From the NCBI RefSeq assembly GCF_034190915.1, contig NW_026947484.1, positions 83,833,982 to 83,897,981 on the forward strand: a stretch of 64,000 bases of DNA. Direction: 5' to 3'. Below are positions 46,330 to 56,740 of the stretch, piece after piece. This stretch comes from Cavia porcellus. Taxonomy: Eukaryota; Chordata; Mammalia; Rodentia; Caviidae. A program made the translations under genes and the position numbers. The number at the start of each line of letters is the position of its first letter. Position 1 is the first letter of the stretch. The notes below the pieces were generated by a model. It made no database searches, was not told the origin of the DNA, and saw only the letters and a program-made list of their open reading frames with translations.

Positions 46330-48423
46330 CATGTATACAACTTCACACATTTTAAATAATATCCTATTATTTGTCATTGTGTTCCTAATTTTGTCATATG
46401 ATGCTAAATCAGATTTTGCACATTTTTCATTGTATTTCCTTAAAATTTGCAGAATTCTTTTAAATAGCATATAGATGAATATTTCTCTGACTTTATACTG
46501 TTAAGCATTATGTATTTCAATTTATATTTCACAGGTACATAAAAACATACAAATGTGGATAGCAATAGAATGCCATGTAATGTTCAACACATACACACAT
46601 TGTGTAGTGTTTAAATCAGGTTAAACATATTTATTCTCACAAACATTTTCATCAGGTTCAACACATTTATTCTCACATCATTTGTCATTTCTTTAAGATG
46701 GGAATATTCAGAATATTTCCTTTTATATATGGTAGCTATCAGGAGTACATTAAAAATGCACCATGCAGGATTGCCATTGATAGTCACCTATGGTGCAGTA
46801 GTGTACCAGCTTCATTCAGCTAACTGCAACAGTATCCACTGGACTTCTCTTCCCTGTCCATTTCCCCAGCCTCTGTCCACCATCATTCTCTTCTCAGTCA
46901 TTGTAAGATTTTAAATGTCCCAAATGACTGACATCATGCCGTGTTTGTCTTTCCATGCCTGACTTATTTAATGATCTTAAAATAATGATCTCCAGTTACA
47001 TCTGTGTTTCTGCAAATGACAGGATATTTTTATCTTTAGGCTTGAATTTTACTCAATTGTATATGAGGCCATTTGCTTCATTCTTCAGTTAATAGGTATT
47101 TTAGGCTGTTTCCATGTATTTCTTTTCTGTTGTGACTTGTATTGCAAGAGCAGGAGTACAGATGCCTCTTTGACATGCTAATTTCATTTCACTTGGATAT
47201 ATGAAAGAATATAGAGTTACTGAAATATTTCTATTTTTGTAGGATATTCCATAATGTTTTCTCTTAACTCAAATTTCCACCAATGTAATATACAACTTCC
47301 CCTTTCTTTTCTTGACAGTATTTTTTGTTTTGTTTTCTCTTTTTGATAGTTCTTCTAAATGGGGTGAGAGGATATTGGTCTTCATTTCCTTGATAACTAG
47401 TAAGCTGAGTATCTTTTTCATGTGCCTTTTGGTCTTTTGTGTGTTACCTTCTCAGAAGTGTTTATTTAGTTCTAATTTCTTATGGGTTTTCTTGCTTTAA
47501 GTTTACAGAGTTCCTTCTTATGGTATCTATAAAGTACTTATCTCATTCATATATAGCCTTTGTTTCATTCTTTCCTTCCTTAATTCTTTCTTTTAGCTGT
47601 TTGTTCTAGATTCTCAGCACTATGGTTAAGGAAAGTGATTATGTTTCTCTTATTGCAGGTCTTTTATAGAAATTGTTTAGTTTTCTCATATTCAGTACTA
47701 TGTTAGATGCTAGCTTATTATGAATAGCCTTTATGACATTGAGGGACATTGCTTGTTTGCCTAATCTTTTCAGATTTTTAAAAATCATGTATAGGTATTG
47801 ATTTCTATCAAATACTTTCTTTGCAACTATTGATATGACTCTGTTTTCTTTCATCCTATTAATATAGTATATCACATTATTGACTTCCGTATATCTTTGT
47901 ATTCCTGAAATGAAACCCACTTCATGGTGAATAATTTTTTTAGTGTGCAGTTGGATTCAGTTCACTGTTATTTTGTGGAAGGTTTTGGAATCCATATTCA
48001 TCAAAGATTATGGGTTACAGACTTTTCGCTGTAGTTTTGGTCCTTACCTGGTTTTGGTAGCAAGATAATGCTTGGGTCTTTGAAAGTATTTTGAAGAATT
48101 TTTTCTTTAAGAACAATTGGTATTAATGCTTCTTTAAATATTTCATAGAGTCCACCAGTGAAAACACCTTGTCCTGGAATTTTCTTAGAGACTTACATAC
48201 TGATCATTTTTTGGATGAGAAACTTTTATTACTGATTTAATCTTGTTATGTTTAATTGATCTGTTCAGATTTTCTATTTCTTCCTGATACGAGTTCAGTA
48301 AGGTTTATTTATTTAGGAATGTGTCCATTTCATCTAGATAATAAGAATTTTTGGCATGAAGTAATTCATAATAATTTCTAATGGTCTCTTATTTCTGTAG
48401 TGTCAGTTATAATATACTTTTGT
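46330..48423 (-). mobile_element. Old minus-strand L1, left segment (3' end and ORF2)
   Basis: 46540-47100 shows ancient L1 3'UTR landmarks reversed ('ccctgtccatttccccagcc', 'actgacatcatgccgtgttt'). ORF2 follows. The open piece 47639-47920 is equivalent to RT sequence around 'GFIPGMQ...[24 protein letters not shown]', with many changes. The RT catalytic motif is not readable. The same L1 continues at 53832 after the B1 and provirus. Confidence 0.65.
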
Positions 48424-48434
48424 AATCTCTGATT

Positions 48435-48576
48435 GTTTTAAACATTTTATTTTTTGAGACAGTATCTGCCATTAGGTCACGCTGACTTTGAAATCACTGT
48501 GAAACGCAGGGTAGTATTCGATCTACAGTGATCCTTCTGCTTCAGCCTCCTGAATGCTGGGGTTAAAGAAGTGCAC
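48435..48576 (-). mobile_element. B1-type SINE, left part (split by provirus)
   Basis: T-rich tail, 'tttttgagacagtatctgcc', then 'ccttctgcttcagcctcctg', 'aatgctggggttaaagaag', 'tgcac': a reversed B1. It is completed by 'caccttggc' at 53812-53820 on the far side of the provirus. The B1 has its own duplication, aatctctgatt, at 48424-48434 and 53821-53831. Nesting order is L1, then B1, then provirus. Confidence 0.9.
48571..48576 (+). other. Target-site duplication, left (gtgcac)
   Basis: Six bases immediately before the 5' LTR, repeated at 53806-53811. Six-base duplications are typical of class II (beta-like, IAP) retroviral integration. Confidence 0.95.
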
Positions 48577-49059
48577 TGTTGGGAGCCGCGTCTGTGATAG
48601 CTCGCCTTGCGCGGCGGACGTGCGGCCTGTGGTAAAGAGCAAAGCCTGAGGTAGATTACCCCTCACATCGAATATGTTAGTTTCCTGCTTACCGCGTAAA
48701 CAACCCGCTCAACAATATAGTCTGCCTGGCAACTGATGATGTTAGCCAATCAGCTTGCCTTGCTTACTTTAACATGATTGGACACTGTACCCGTATATAT
48801 ACCGGTGCCACCCCTGGGCGGAAGAAGAAGCCAGGTAGAAGCCCAGAAGTAAAAGCCCAAAAGGAGCCGCGGAGAGCGGACCGGTAGAGGCTTTGGGGCA
48901 GACTGAAGCACAAAAGGAGCCGCGGGGAGCGGACCAGAGGAGGCTTCAGCTGGGAGAACCCAGGGCAGGCTATACGGAGAAGGAAAATAAAAAGAAAAGG
49001 TTGTCCACTACCAGACTTTGTCGTGTGTCCTTCCTGCCGGCCGGGAGCGGACATCGACA
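48577..49059 (+). repeat. 5' LTR
   Basis: 483 bp. CCAAT box at 48746-48750, TATA box (TATATATA) at 48794-48801, polyadenylation signal AATAAA at 48986-48991. This spacing fits U3 up to about 48820 and R-U5 after. A 53 bp tandem repeat, with units starting at 48854 and 48907 ('aaaaggagccgcgg'), lies between TATA and AATAAA, so within the transcribed R part. Differences from the 3' LTR are a/c in 'cctcaca/ccatcg' and two in 'gctatacgg'/'gctgtatgg'. Confidence 0.97.
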
Positions 49060-49061
49060 TT

Positions 49062-49079
49062 TGGTGGCCCGCCCGGGGA
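49062..49079 (+). promoter_or_regulatory. Primer-binding site, unusual primer
   Basis: TGGTGGCCCGCCCGGGGA begins two bases after the LTR. It starts with the required TGG (complement of tRNA CCA). It does not fit the tRNA-Phe site usual in IAP (TGGTGCCGAAACCCGGGA) or tRNA-Lys. By eye the best of those I compared is tRNA-Gly(CCC), 15 of 18. Confidence 0.75.
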
Positions 49080-49136
49080 CTGATCACCCCCGAGACGTGG
49101 AAGTGGACAACGCTCCAGTACAGAGCTGCGAGACAG

Positions 49137-49142
49137 GTGAGT
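49137..49142 (+). promoter_or_regulatory. Candidate major splice donor
   Basis: CAG|GTGAGT in the leader between the primer-binding site and gag, a near-perfect donor. Weaker candidates follow at 49210 (GTAAGT) and 49240 (GTGAGT). With no env the use of such a donor is unclear. Confidence 0.4.
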
Positions 49143-49258
49143 TGGGGATAAGCCTGGGCTCTGGGTGGCGCGCACCTACAGGGCTTTTAGACTCCCCTCA
49201 GGCTCACGCGTAAGTGGCGGATTCCTTGGGCCTCACGCGGTGAGTAACATATTAAAAG

Positions 49259-50974
49259 ATGGGAAACATGTTAGGTAGCAACACTAAGAGCGAGGGTGGT
49301 TGTGGAGAAAGCTCTCAAGAGCTTACAAAAGTACGCAGGGTATCTGAGCAGGCCCAGTCAGCGAGCTCCCGAGAGGGGTCCGTCAAGGGGAACAAGGATG
49401 CTAAGGAGGAGGACGGGGCTCTAGCCTCGGAGTCGTCTGACTCCGAGGACGAGGGAAAGTTGAATGGCAAGGAGGCCAAAGAGACCAGCTGTCAGGAGCC
49501 TAAGTCGCTCAATAAGGAGTCGCAGGGTTCTTTTCCAGCGTTGCCCCGCGAATTGCGCTCTGCTCAACCTGGTCTGCGGAGGAGTAGAGAGCTCCTGAGC
49601 GCTCCCCGGCGCGAGAGGGAGGCGAAGCCTTCCGCCCCACCTTGGGGGCCGTTTCTGGAGGCGATTCCTCGCCACGAGGCGGCCGCCTGGGAGCTCTCTC
49701 CCCTTTCGCCAGAACAGGAAGTGATGCACGGGCCCCCATTTTCCGCCCAATCACGGCCGCTGTCTTATGCTCCGCCGCCGGCGGGTCGGTATTTTTACAG
49801 GCGGCTTTGGCAGGGGGGACGCTTGTCTCATGAGGTACATCCACCTGGGATAGATAGTGGCCCCTACGAGATATTTCCTGTACAAGTAGCTATGGGCCAG
49901 GGACGCAATGTATGGGAGCCTTTTGAGATAAAGCAGATTAGAGAACTTAAAAATGCAGTTACAACCTTTGGGCCGACTGCGCCTTACACCATTGCCATGC
50001 TGGAGAATCTGTCTTCTGGGCCCCTCACCCCCGCGGACTGGATTCAGCTGGCAAAGGCGTGTCTGCCCTCGGGCAGTTACCTGGATTGGCGAGCCTGGTA
50101 CGCAGAGTTCTCTGCAGAGCAGGCTGAGAGAAACGCCAATTGGGGAAACCGGGGGTGGAACAAGGAAATGCTTATGGGAGAAGGTCGGCACGCTGATGAC
50201 CAGACCCAGTTCCCCGGCGCTGTCTATGAACAAATCAATGCCATAGGGCTCCGCGCCTGGAAACAGGTAAGTGGTGCCGGAACAGCCTCCTTGTGTCTTT
50301 CAAAAATAATTCAGGGTACCACAGAGCCATTTGTTGACTTTGTGGCCCGAATGCAAGATGCTGCCGATAAGATATTTTCTGATCCGGGAGTGGCTCAACC
50401 GCTGGTAAGACAGCTGATTTTTGAGCAATGTACAAAGGAGTGCAAGGCAGCGATAGCTCCTCATAAGAACAAGGACCTCAACGCCTGGATTAGGATATGC
50501 AGAGAGATAGGGGGGCCGCTCTCCAACTCGGGAGTGGCTGCTCTCCTGGCCGCGGCTGTACAGCAGAGGGGACCTCGCGGGTTAGAAGGGGAATGTAAGG
50601 CTAAAGGGTGTTTTGCCTGCGGGGAGCCAGGACACATTAAACGTCATTGCCCAAACAATGCAGATGCTAGGCCTCGCCCTAGGAATGAAGAACCATATGT
50701 TTGTGGGCGATGCAAAAAGGGATCACACAAAGCTGAGGAGTGTAGGTCGGTCTTAGATGCTCAGGGCAACCGTATTTGTGGACAAGATGCTAGAGAGCCA
50801 AAAAACGGCCAGAGGGGGCCCCCTTCACAGGCGGGCCCCCGCCCCAGAGACAGGACAGCTCAGGATGGCAGCCTTCAACAAGGGCCACCCCTGGGTCAGC
50901 AGGTGTGGACCTCAGTGTCGCCTCCAGACTTATACAGAAGGTCACCATTAGGACGGATGGCGTTAGGACCCTAA
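49259..50974 (+). CDS. gag: Retroviral Gag polyprotein (571 aa), open
   Basis: Structural polyprotein that assembles the particle. It begins MGNMLGS, a possible N-myristoylation signal. An acidic/serine-rich segment lies around residues 50-75, followed by a proline-rich segment. The major homology region of capsid is at about 352-372 (QGTTEPFVDF). Two nucleocapsid zinc knuckles of the form C-x2-C-x4-H-x4-C are at 451-464 and 482-495. No stop or frameshift. The last part of the frame, after the frameshift signal at 50800, runs to 50974 across the deletion joint, so the extreme C-terminus may not be ancestral. The start is the first ATG after the leader in a reasonable context (aagATGG). Confidence 0.95.
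   Translation: MGNMLGSNTKSEGGCGESSQELTKVRRVSEQAQSASSREGSVKGNKDAKEEDGALASESSDSEDEGKLNGKEAKETSCQEPKSLNKESQGSFPALPRELRSAQPGLRRSRELLSAPRREREAKPSAPPWGPFLEAIPRHEAAAWELSPLSPEQEVMHGPPFSAQSRPLSYAPPPAGRYFYRRLWQGGRLSHEVHPPGIDSGPYEIFPVQVAMGQGRNVWEPFEIKQIRELKNAVTTFGPTAPYTIAMLENLSSGPLTPADWIQLAKACLPSGSYLDWRAWYAEFSAEQAERNANWGNRGWNKEMLMGEGRHADDQTQFPGAVYEQINAIGLRAWKQVSGAGTASLCLSKIIQGTTEPFVDFVARMQDAADKIFSDPGVAQPLVRQLIFEQCTKECKAAIAPHKNKDLNAWIRICREIGGPLSNSGVAALLAAAVQQRGPRGLEGECKAKGCFACGEPGHIKRHCPNNADARPRPRNEEPYVCGRCKKGSHKAEECRSVLDAQGNRICGQDAREPKNGQRGPPSQAGPRPRDRTAQDGSLQQGPPLGQQVWTSVSPPDLYRRSPLGRMALGP
50800..50840 (+). promoter_or_regulatory. -1 ribosomal frameshift signal (gag to pro frame)
   Basis: Heptamer A AAA AAC at 50800-50806, in phase with gag (codons CCA AAA AAC), the same heptamer as at betaretroviral gag-pro junctions. 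After a 7-base spacer an all-GC 8 bp stem can form (50814-50821 with 50833-50840, 11-base loop). The -1 frame is then open through the start of dUTPase and on into the pol remnant. Confidence 0.85.
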
Positions 50975-52818
50975 ATGACATGCAAAAGCTATTGGGAGAC
51001 ATTAATTGGATTAGGCCATATTTACATATACCAAATTCAGATCTCAAACCCCTGTTCGACCTTCTGAAGGGAGACCCAGATATAGCCTCCCACAGGAGGC
51101 TCACTCCTGAGGCAAGAGCTGCCTTACAGAGAGTGGAAAAAGCCTTAGGTGGGGCTACCTTACACAGAATTGAACCAGGGCGACCCTTTGATGTCTGTTT
51201 GCTACAGACTAGTCTACAGCCTACAGCAGTGATTTGGCAGAAAGGACCACTACTGTGGATACACCCTAAGGTCTCACCTGCAAAAGTCATAGAGCATTAC
51301 CCGGAGGCAGTCGCTTCATTGGCCCTTGAAGCGCATGATAGAGCTGTCCAACATTTTGGCTCAGGACCACAAGCCATCCGAGTACCCTGTACCGCCAGCC
51401 AGATCAAGACCCTGGCTGCCTGCATAGATACCTGGGCCATTCTGAGATGTGTTTTCCATGGGGATATAAACAATCAATACCCTAAAGACCCTATCTTGTC
51501 ATTTGTCACTCAGCACCCTATAATTTTTCCAAAGGTTACTGCCTCTGAGCCATTAGTCCTAGCAACTACAATATACACAGATGGCTCCAAGACGGGGATA
51601 GGCGCCTATGTGATCCTAGGCAAGCCCCCGGTTACCATACAATTTAAACCAGATCAGCCTCAGGTGGTAGAACTGCAGATCGTTAAAATGATTCTTGAAC
51701 GGTTCTCAGAAGCCATTAACATTGTCTCCGATTCTAGGTATGTGGTCAATGCCATGCAAGTGCTTGAGACTGCCAGTTTAATTAGATCCACTTCCACAGT
51801 GGCTGGACTGTTCCTGTCTATCCAGACATTGCTTCAGAACAGACACCATAAGGTCTTCACCACCCACATAAGAGCACATACATCCCTGCCGGGGCCCATG
51901 GCACAGGGGAATGCGGCTGCTGACACTGCCACTCGCCCGTTATGGATTTTTACCTTACTAACACCAATCGAGCGAGCCCGTGCCTTCCATGATAAGTTTC
52001 ATGTTAATGCCAGGACACTAGCAAACCATTTCCATGTTTCTAGAGCAGATGCACGAGATATCGTGCGACTATGTGACTCCTGTGCCACATACAAACCTGC
52101 CATACCGATGGGAGTAAACCCTCGAGGTTTGATCCCTGGTGATGTTTGGCAGATGGACATCACACATATACAGGAGTTTGGGACTCTTAAATATGTTCAT
52201 GTTTCCACAGACACCTGTTCTCACGTCATATTCGCAACAGCAGAAACAGGTGAAAAAGTGTCTAATGTGATCAATCATTGCCTGGCAGCTTGGGCCGCAT
52301 GGGGCAAACCAAAAATATTAAAAACTGATAATGGACCAGCCTATATAGGCAAAGCCTTCAATGAGTTCTGCAAAATGATGGAGGTTCAATTAAAACATGG
52401 TATCCCATACAATCCCCAAGGTCAAGGAATCATTGAGAGGGCTCATAGAAGCCTCAAAGAAATTTTACAAAAACAAAAAGGGGGAGTAGGCCAAGGCCTG
52501 GCCCCAAAGGCACGATTATCCATGGCACTATTCACACACAATTTTTTAAATTTAAATAATGATAATCGCTCCCCAGCTGTGGAGCACTGCAACCCTTCCC
52601 CCAACCATAAAGGGTGGGTGAAGTGGAAAGATGTCCTGACAGGACAATGGATGGGCCCGGATCCAGTGGTCAGCTGGAACCGAGGCGCGGTTTGTGTTTT
52701 CCCACAGGAACCGGGACGAGAACCACTGTGGATACCGGAGAGACTGACACGGGCAACAAAGCCCTCGACTGAAGATCAGACCTGCCCTACTGGAGATCCA
52801 TCACAGACCAACCAATAA
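50807..52818 (+). pseudogene. pol: Deleted pro-pol: dUTPase start joined to RT end, RNase H and integrase
   Basis: Entered by -1 frameshift; the first ATG in the frame is at 50905. The first 30 or so codons end in the dUTPase-type motif TPGSAGVDL. After a joint at about 50915-50940 the sequence becomes RT connection domain (LNDMQKLLGDINW), so protease, most of dUTPase and the RT fingers and palm with YxDD are gone. The deletion is in frame. Counting from 50905: RNase H begins near residue 222 (YTDGS, D226). The integrase zinc finger H-x3-H/C-x2-C is readable, the catalytic triad D418, D475 and E511 has the classic D-35-E spacing, and the C-terminal domain follows. No premature stop. It cannot reverse-transcribe itself. 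Confidence 0.9.
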
Positions 52819-53313
52819 GATGAATAGAAATAGCGGTAGCCCGAAATGGACAAGAAGATCCTCAGGCATATGCATGGCTTGCTCAATTGGCCCACGACCG
52901 AGTCTAGATATGGCGGGCATCCCTCATTCTCCTCCATAAGGTGACAATACACAGCAGGGTAGGTGAGTCAATGACGGGTAAGAGCGTGCCTCCCCAGCAC
53001 GACTCGACCTAAGCCAGGCCCTACCCCATCCTGCACGTAAGCCGCTGGACTGTTAGATGCTGCCCAGGTCTAAATTTCTCTCCGAGGGGATTTCTTTACG
53101 GAGAGGAAATGAGTGCAAGCTTGTGTGCATCCAGGTTCCGTCCAGTTTGTGCCTGGCCCTAGAAAAAGGACGAGGGCCTCAGGGCCTTGGCAGACCATGG
53201 CATGGCCAACCAGGGTCTAAGCCAAGGACCTACGGTGGGCCTACACATAGGGCATAAGCCTCTGCACCCAGTCCAGGAAGGGCTACGATGCGCACATTCA
53301 TAAAAAATAAAAT
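52819..53313 (+). other. Provirus 3' non-coding region, env absent
   Basis: About 500 bp between the integrase stop and the polypurine tract. The longest frame (53057-53257, 66 codons) has no signal peptide, fusion peptide or transmembrane segment. Like most IAPs the element therefore lacks an envelope gene. Confidence 0.8.
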
Positions 53314-53322
53314 AGGGGGAGA
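53314..53322 (+). promoter_or_regulatory. Polypurine tract
   Basis: AGGGGGAGA directly before the 3' LTR, preceded by an A/T-rich run. This is the normal position for plus-strand priming. Confidence 0.9.
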
Positions 53323-53805
53323 TGTTGGGAGCCGCGTCTGTGATAGCTCGCCTTGCGCGGCGGACGTGCGGCCTGTGGTAAAGAGCAAAGCCTGAGGTAG
53401 ATTACCCCTCCCATCGAATATGTTAGTTTCCTGCTTACCGCGTAAACAACCCGCTCAACAATATAGTCTGCCTGGCAACTGATGATGTTAGCCAATCAGC
53501 TTGCCTTGCTTACTTTAACATGATTGGACACTGTACCCGTATATATACCGGTGCCACCCCTGGGCGGAAGAAGAAGCCAGGTAGAAGCCCAGAAGTAAAA
53601 GCCCAAAAGGAGCCGCGGAGAGCGGACCGGTAGAGGCTTTGGGGCAGACTGAAGCACAAAAGGAGCCGCGGGGAGCGGACCAGAGGAGGCTTCAGCTGGG
53701 AGAACCCAGGGCAGGCTGTATGGAGAAGGAAAATAAAAAGAAAAGGTTGTCCACTACCAGACTTTGTCGTGTGTCCTTCCTGCCGGCCGGGAGCGGACAT
53801 CGACA
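53323..53805 (+). repeat. 3' LTR
   Basis: 483 bp, the same layout as the 5' LTR (TATA at 53540-53547, AATAAA at 53732-53737) and three substitutions different. It is followed by gtgcac at 53806-53811, the right copy of the 6 bp duplication, and then the remainder of the B1. Confidence 0.97.
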
Positions 53806-53811
53806 GTGCAC

Positions 53812-53820
53812 CACCTTGGC
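53812..53820 (-). mobile_element. B1-type SINE, right end
   Basis: 'caccttggc' after the provirus duplication completes the B1 started at 48435 (consensus reversed ...gtgcaccacc...gcc). The B1 duplication aatctctgatt follows at 53821-53831. Confidence 0.85.
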
Positions 53821-55398
53821 AATCTCTGATTTTATTTGTCTCCTCTCAGCTGAGTTGGTCTGTTTTATCTTTTTGAAGAATTAGTTATTCATTTCATTAA
53901 TCACTTGCCCTTTTTAAATCCTATTTCATTTGTTTCTGCTAAGATTTGCATTACTGTATCTAATTGAATTATTTGCTTCCTTTCAAGTTATTTGAAATAA
54001 ATGGTCTATTTGATATCTTTTTTTTGTGTGTGATCATCAAAGGATATAAACTTTTCTCTAGTACTGGTTTTGATCTACCTCACAGATTTTGGTATATAGG
54101 ACTCCACAGTGCTTTGTTTCAAGAAATTTAGGATAAATAGGGCCCCAAATGGATGATGATTATTGGGAAGTAGGAAGAAAATGTTCAGATGGGGAAGGGG
54201 GACACAAATATGAGGAGGGAAAAGAAAATAAAATAGAAGAAAAATTGAAAACAGAGCTTTTGTAAATGGAGTGGGGAAGAAGGATTGAAGGCAGAGGAGA
54301 GGAATACGGAAATAAAAGAAAAATCAAGATTATATCATGTACAGGTATAAATTCCTTAATACACTGGTTGTTTAAAAAGTAAGTTGTTTAACTTCCATGT
54401 ATTTGTATAGTTCCCAAAGCAGTTCTTATTGAGTTTTAGCTTTGTTGCTTTATGCTCGAAAACATGTATCAGTTTCTTAAACCCATGTTGAAACTTGTTA
54501 TGGGGTCTGTTATATGATCTGTATGGAGATTGTTCTGTGTGCTGATGAGAAAAATTCATATTCAGTAGCTGTTAAAACAGAATGTTCTGTGGACATCTGT
54601 TAGGTCCTTTTGGCCTATGATGCAATTTATCTCTGCCATTTTTTTGCTGGTTTTTCTGTATATTAATTGATTTTTCTATCCAACTCTGTCCATTGCTGAA
54701 AGTGAGGTGTTAAAGTCTCTGACTTTTAGTATCTTGGAGATTATCTCTTCTTTATCTTTACGTTTATAATTATTTGGACAGATATTGCATGCATATATAT
54801 TTAAAATTAATTACTATTTCTTCTTTCCCATTATGGAATAATATTCTCTATGTCTTTCCTGTTATTAAGGTCTATTTTATTTGAAAAGAAGTATGGTTCT
54901 TCCTGCTTTACTTTAAATTCCATTAGCATGGAATATCTTATTTCATTCTTTTCTTTCAGTCTATGTTTCTCCTTAGAAGCAGAGGAAGTTTCTTGTAAGT
55001 AATGTATAGTTTGTTTTCTTTCTTTCACTTGTTTTTCTTAATCTGATTAGGTACCCTGACTCCTAACTGGAGAATTTAACCCATTTATATTCAAGGTAAT
55101 GATTGATAGCTAAGGTCTTCCTGTATTTCGTAACTTGTTTTCTAGCTTTATTGTAGTTTCTCTCTCCCTTTGTCATACTGCTTGACTGTGGATAAGTGAA
55201 TTCCACTATTAGTCTGTTTTGATTTCTTGTTCATTATTTTTTGATTTGTTTATAATAGGCTTTTGCTTTTTGGTCTTGTATAAGGTTTACAATAATTATT
55301 TTGGACTGTAACAACTTATTTTGACATGATGGCGACTTAATATCATTTTAAAAATAAGAACAAATGAATGAATAGTATAAAATATATTAACAGTCAAC

Positions 55399-55480
55399 TT
55401 TTTTTTGGTACCAGGGATTGAACTCATGATCTAGCACTTACCAGTCAGGCACTTATAGCACTGAGCTAAACCTCCATCCC
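55399..55480 (-). mobile_element. ID-type SINE, old
   Basis: T run, 'ggtaccagggattgaactca', 'cactgagctaaacctcca'. The same reversed order as the other minus-strand ID copies. The duplication is not clear. Confidence 0.8.
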
Positions 55481-55762
55481 TAATAATCTACTTTCATTGT
55501 ATTAATCTCATATTCAGTTTTTGCTATCCCCTTTTTTATATTGCCTATCAGTTAACATATTTATGTAATTATTAATTGTGACCTATATGTTAGTTTGCAA
55601 ACAAAGATATAAATGTTTTACAATCATGATTATAATTTTGGAGCATCTCAAATTTTGTAATAACTTACTAGTGTGCTAACATACCTTTATGGTAATAACA
55701 CCTTTCTAAGGGTTCTTTCTCATTAATGTCTATTTGAGTGGGAAGAACTTCCTTTAGCCTTA

Positions 55763-55872
55763 AGCATTTCTTGTAGAACAGGTTTGCTGGAGATATATTT
55801 TTCAGCTTTTTCAGGTGATGTCTTTATTCCTCCTCCATTCATAAAGGATAGCTTCCCTCAATTCAATATTTT
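55763..55872 (-). repeat. Inverted repeat arm 1 (L1 ORF1 C-terminal sequence)
   Basis: About 110 bp of L1 ORF1 C-terminal coding sequence on the minus strand, almost identical to the reverse complement of 56876-56985 (four mismatches counted by eye, near 96%). Similarity stops abruptly on both sides. Confidence 0.85.
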
Positions 55873-56635
55873 CAGCAGTTTTTTTCTTTCTTTTAGAATT
55901 GTGAAGATCTTATGCCACTTTCTGGAAATTGTAGGATTTCTGCTAAGAAGTCTTACGTAAGATCAACTGAGATATCTTTGTGTGTTCTTTGCTCTTGAAT
56001 ACTTGAGAATGGTCTCTTTATCTTTCATCTGTGACTTTGCTTAAACCTTAAGACAAGCAAGTTAAATTTGATTGATAAACTTTAATCTTCCTTTACCTGA
56101 ATAAGTGTATACTTTTTAATTTCACTGTATTTTTCAGTTCAAGAAACTGGTTAATTTTTCTTTTAACTATGCCCATTCTTTGGTTAAATTTCTGTGTTAA
56201 TAGCATTGAAATATTTCTGTTTTTCCTTGAAATAGACATTTAAGATTCTCTGACACTTCTTGTATATTCCATATGGCTTTGACACTTTTTGGTACTTTGA
56301 GTACTAGATGAAGCCAAAGTTTCCTGAATTCTTTTGATGGGCTAATAGCATGAAGTCATGTGTGTGGGCATAAAAATATTAGGACTTATTCCATTGTTCT
56401 TAATTTGGCTTGCTTAATGTATTTTTGTCTTTCCAGAAATCCCAGATAGGGTCCTTCTCCTACCAACTGTGAGTCTGTAGTCTTCCACAATTGCAGTACT
56501 GAATGATGCCTAAGTCCATATTTTATGGGAATCTACTGCTGAATATATTGTTATTCTTTCAGTACAGGAGGGCAATCCAAGCCCAGGTTTTTCTGAAATA
56601 TACAGTTGGATTTTTTTTTTTAAAGAAACAGGTGA

Positions 56636-56740
56636 GGGGCTGTGGATTTAGTTCAGTGGCACAGCGTTGCCTGACAAACCTGAAGTCCTAAGTTCAATCC
56701 CCCCACCAAAGAGGAAGAAAGAAACAGAAAGAAAGAAGGG
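56636..56740 (+). mobile_element. ID-type SINE, old
   Basis: 'ggggctgtggatttagttca' head, 'gaagtcctaagttcaatcc' B box region, 'ccccaccaaagagg' and a degenerate A/G-rich tail (gaaagaaagaag). Plus orientation, diverged. Confidence 0.75.

Larger units (their letters stand above)
48577..53805 (+). mobile_element. Young IAP-like class II endogenous retrovirus, internally deleted
   Basis: 5,229 bp: 5' LTR, primer-binding site, leader, gag, a fused fragment of dUTPase start and RT end, RNase H, integrase, a 500 bp non-coding stretch, polypurine tract and 3' LTR. Both LTRs start TGTTGGGAGC and end in CGACA, are 483 bp long and differ at only three sites. TGTTGGGA is the usual start of IAP-type LTRs. 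Protease and most of RT are deleted, and there is no env. The flanking 6 bp duplication shows the copy integrated as a unit. Confidence 0.95.

Noticed and set aside
48764..49087. 107-codon minus-strand frame repeated at 53510-53800
   Set aside because: Antisense frame across each LTR; present twice only because the LTR is duplicated.
52819..53313. Remnant envelope gene
   Set aside because: No signal peptide, fusion peptide, transmembrane segment or long frame between integrase and the polypurine tract.
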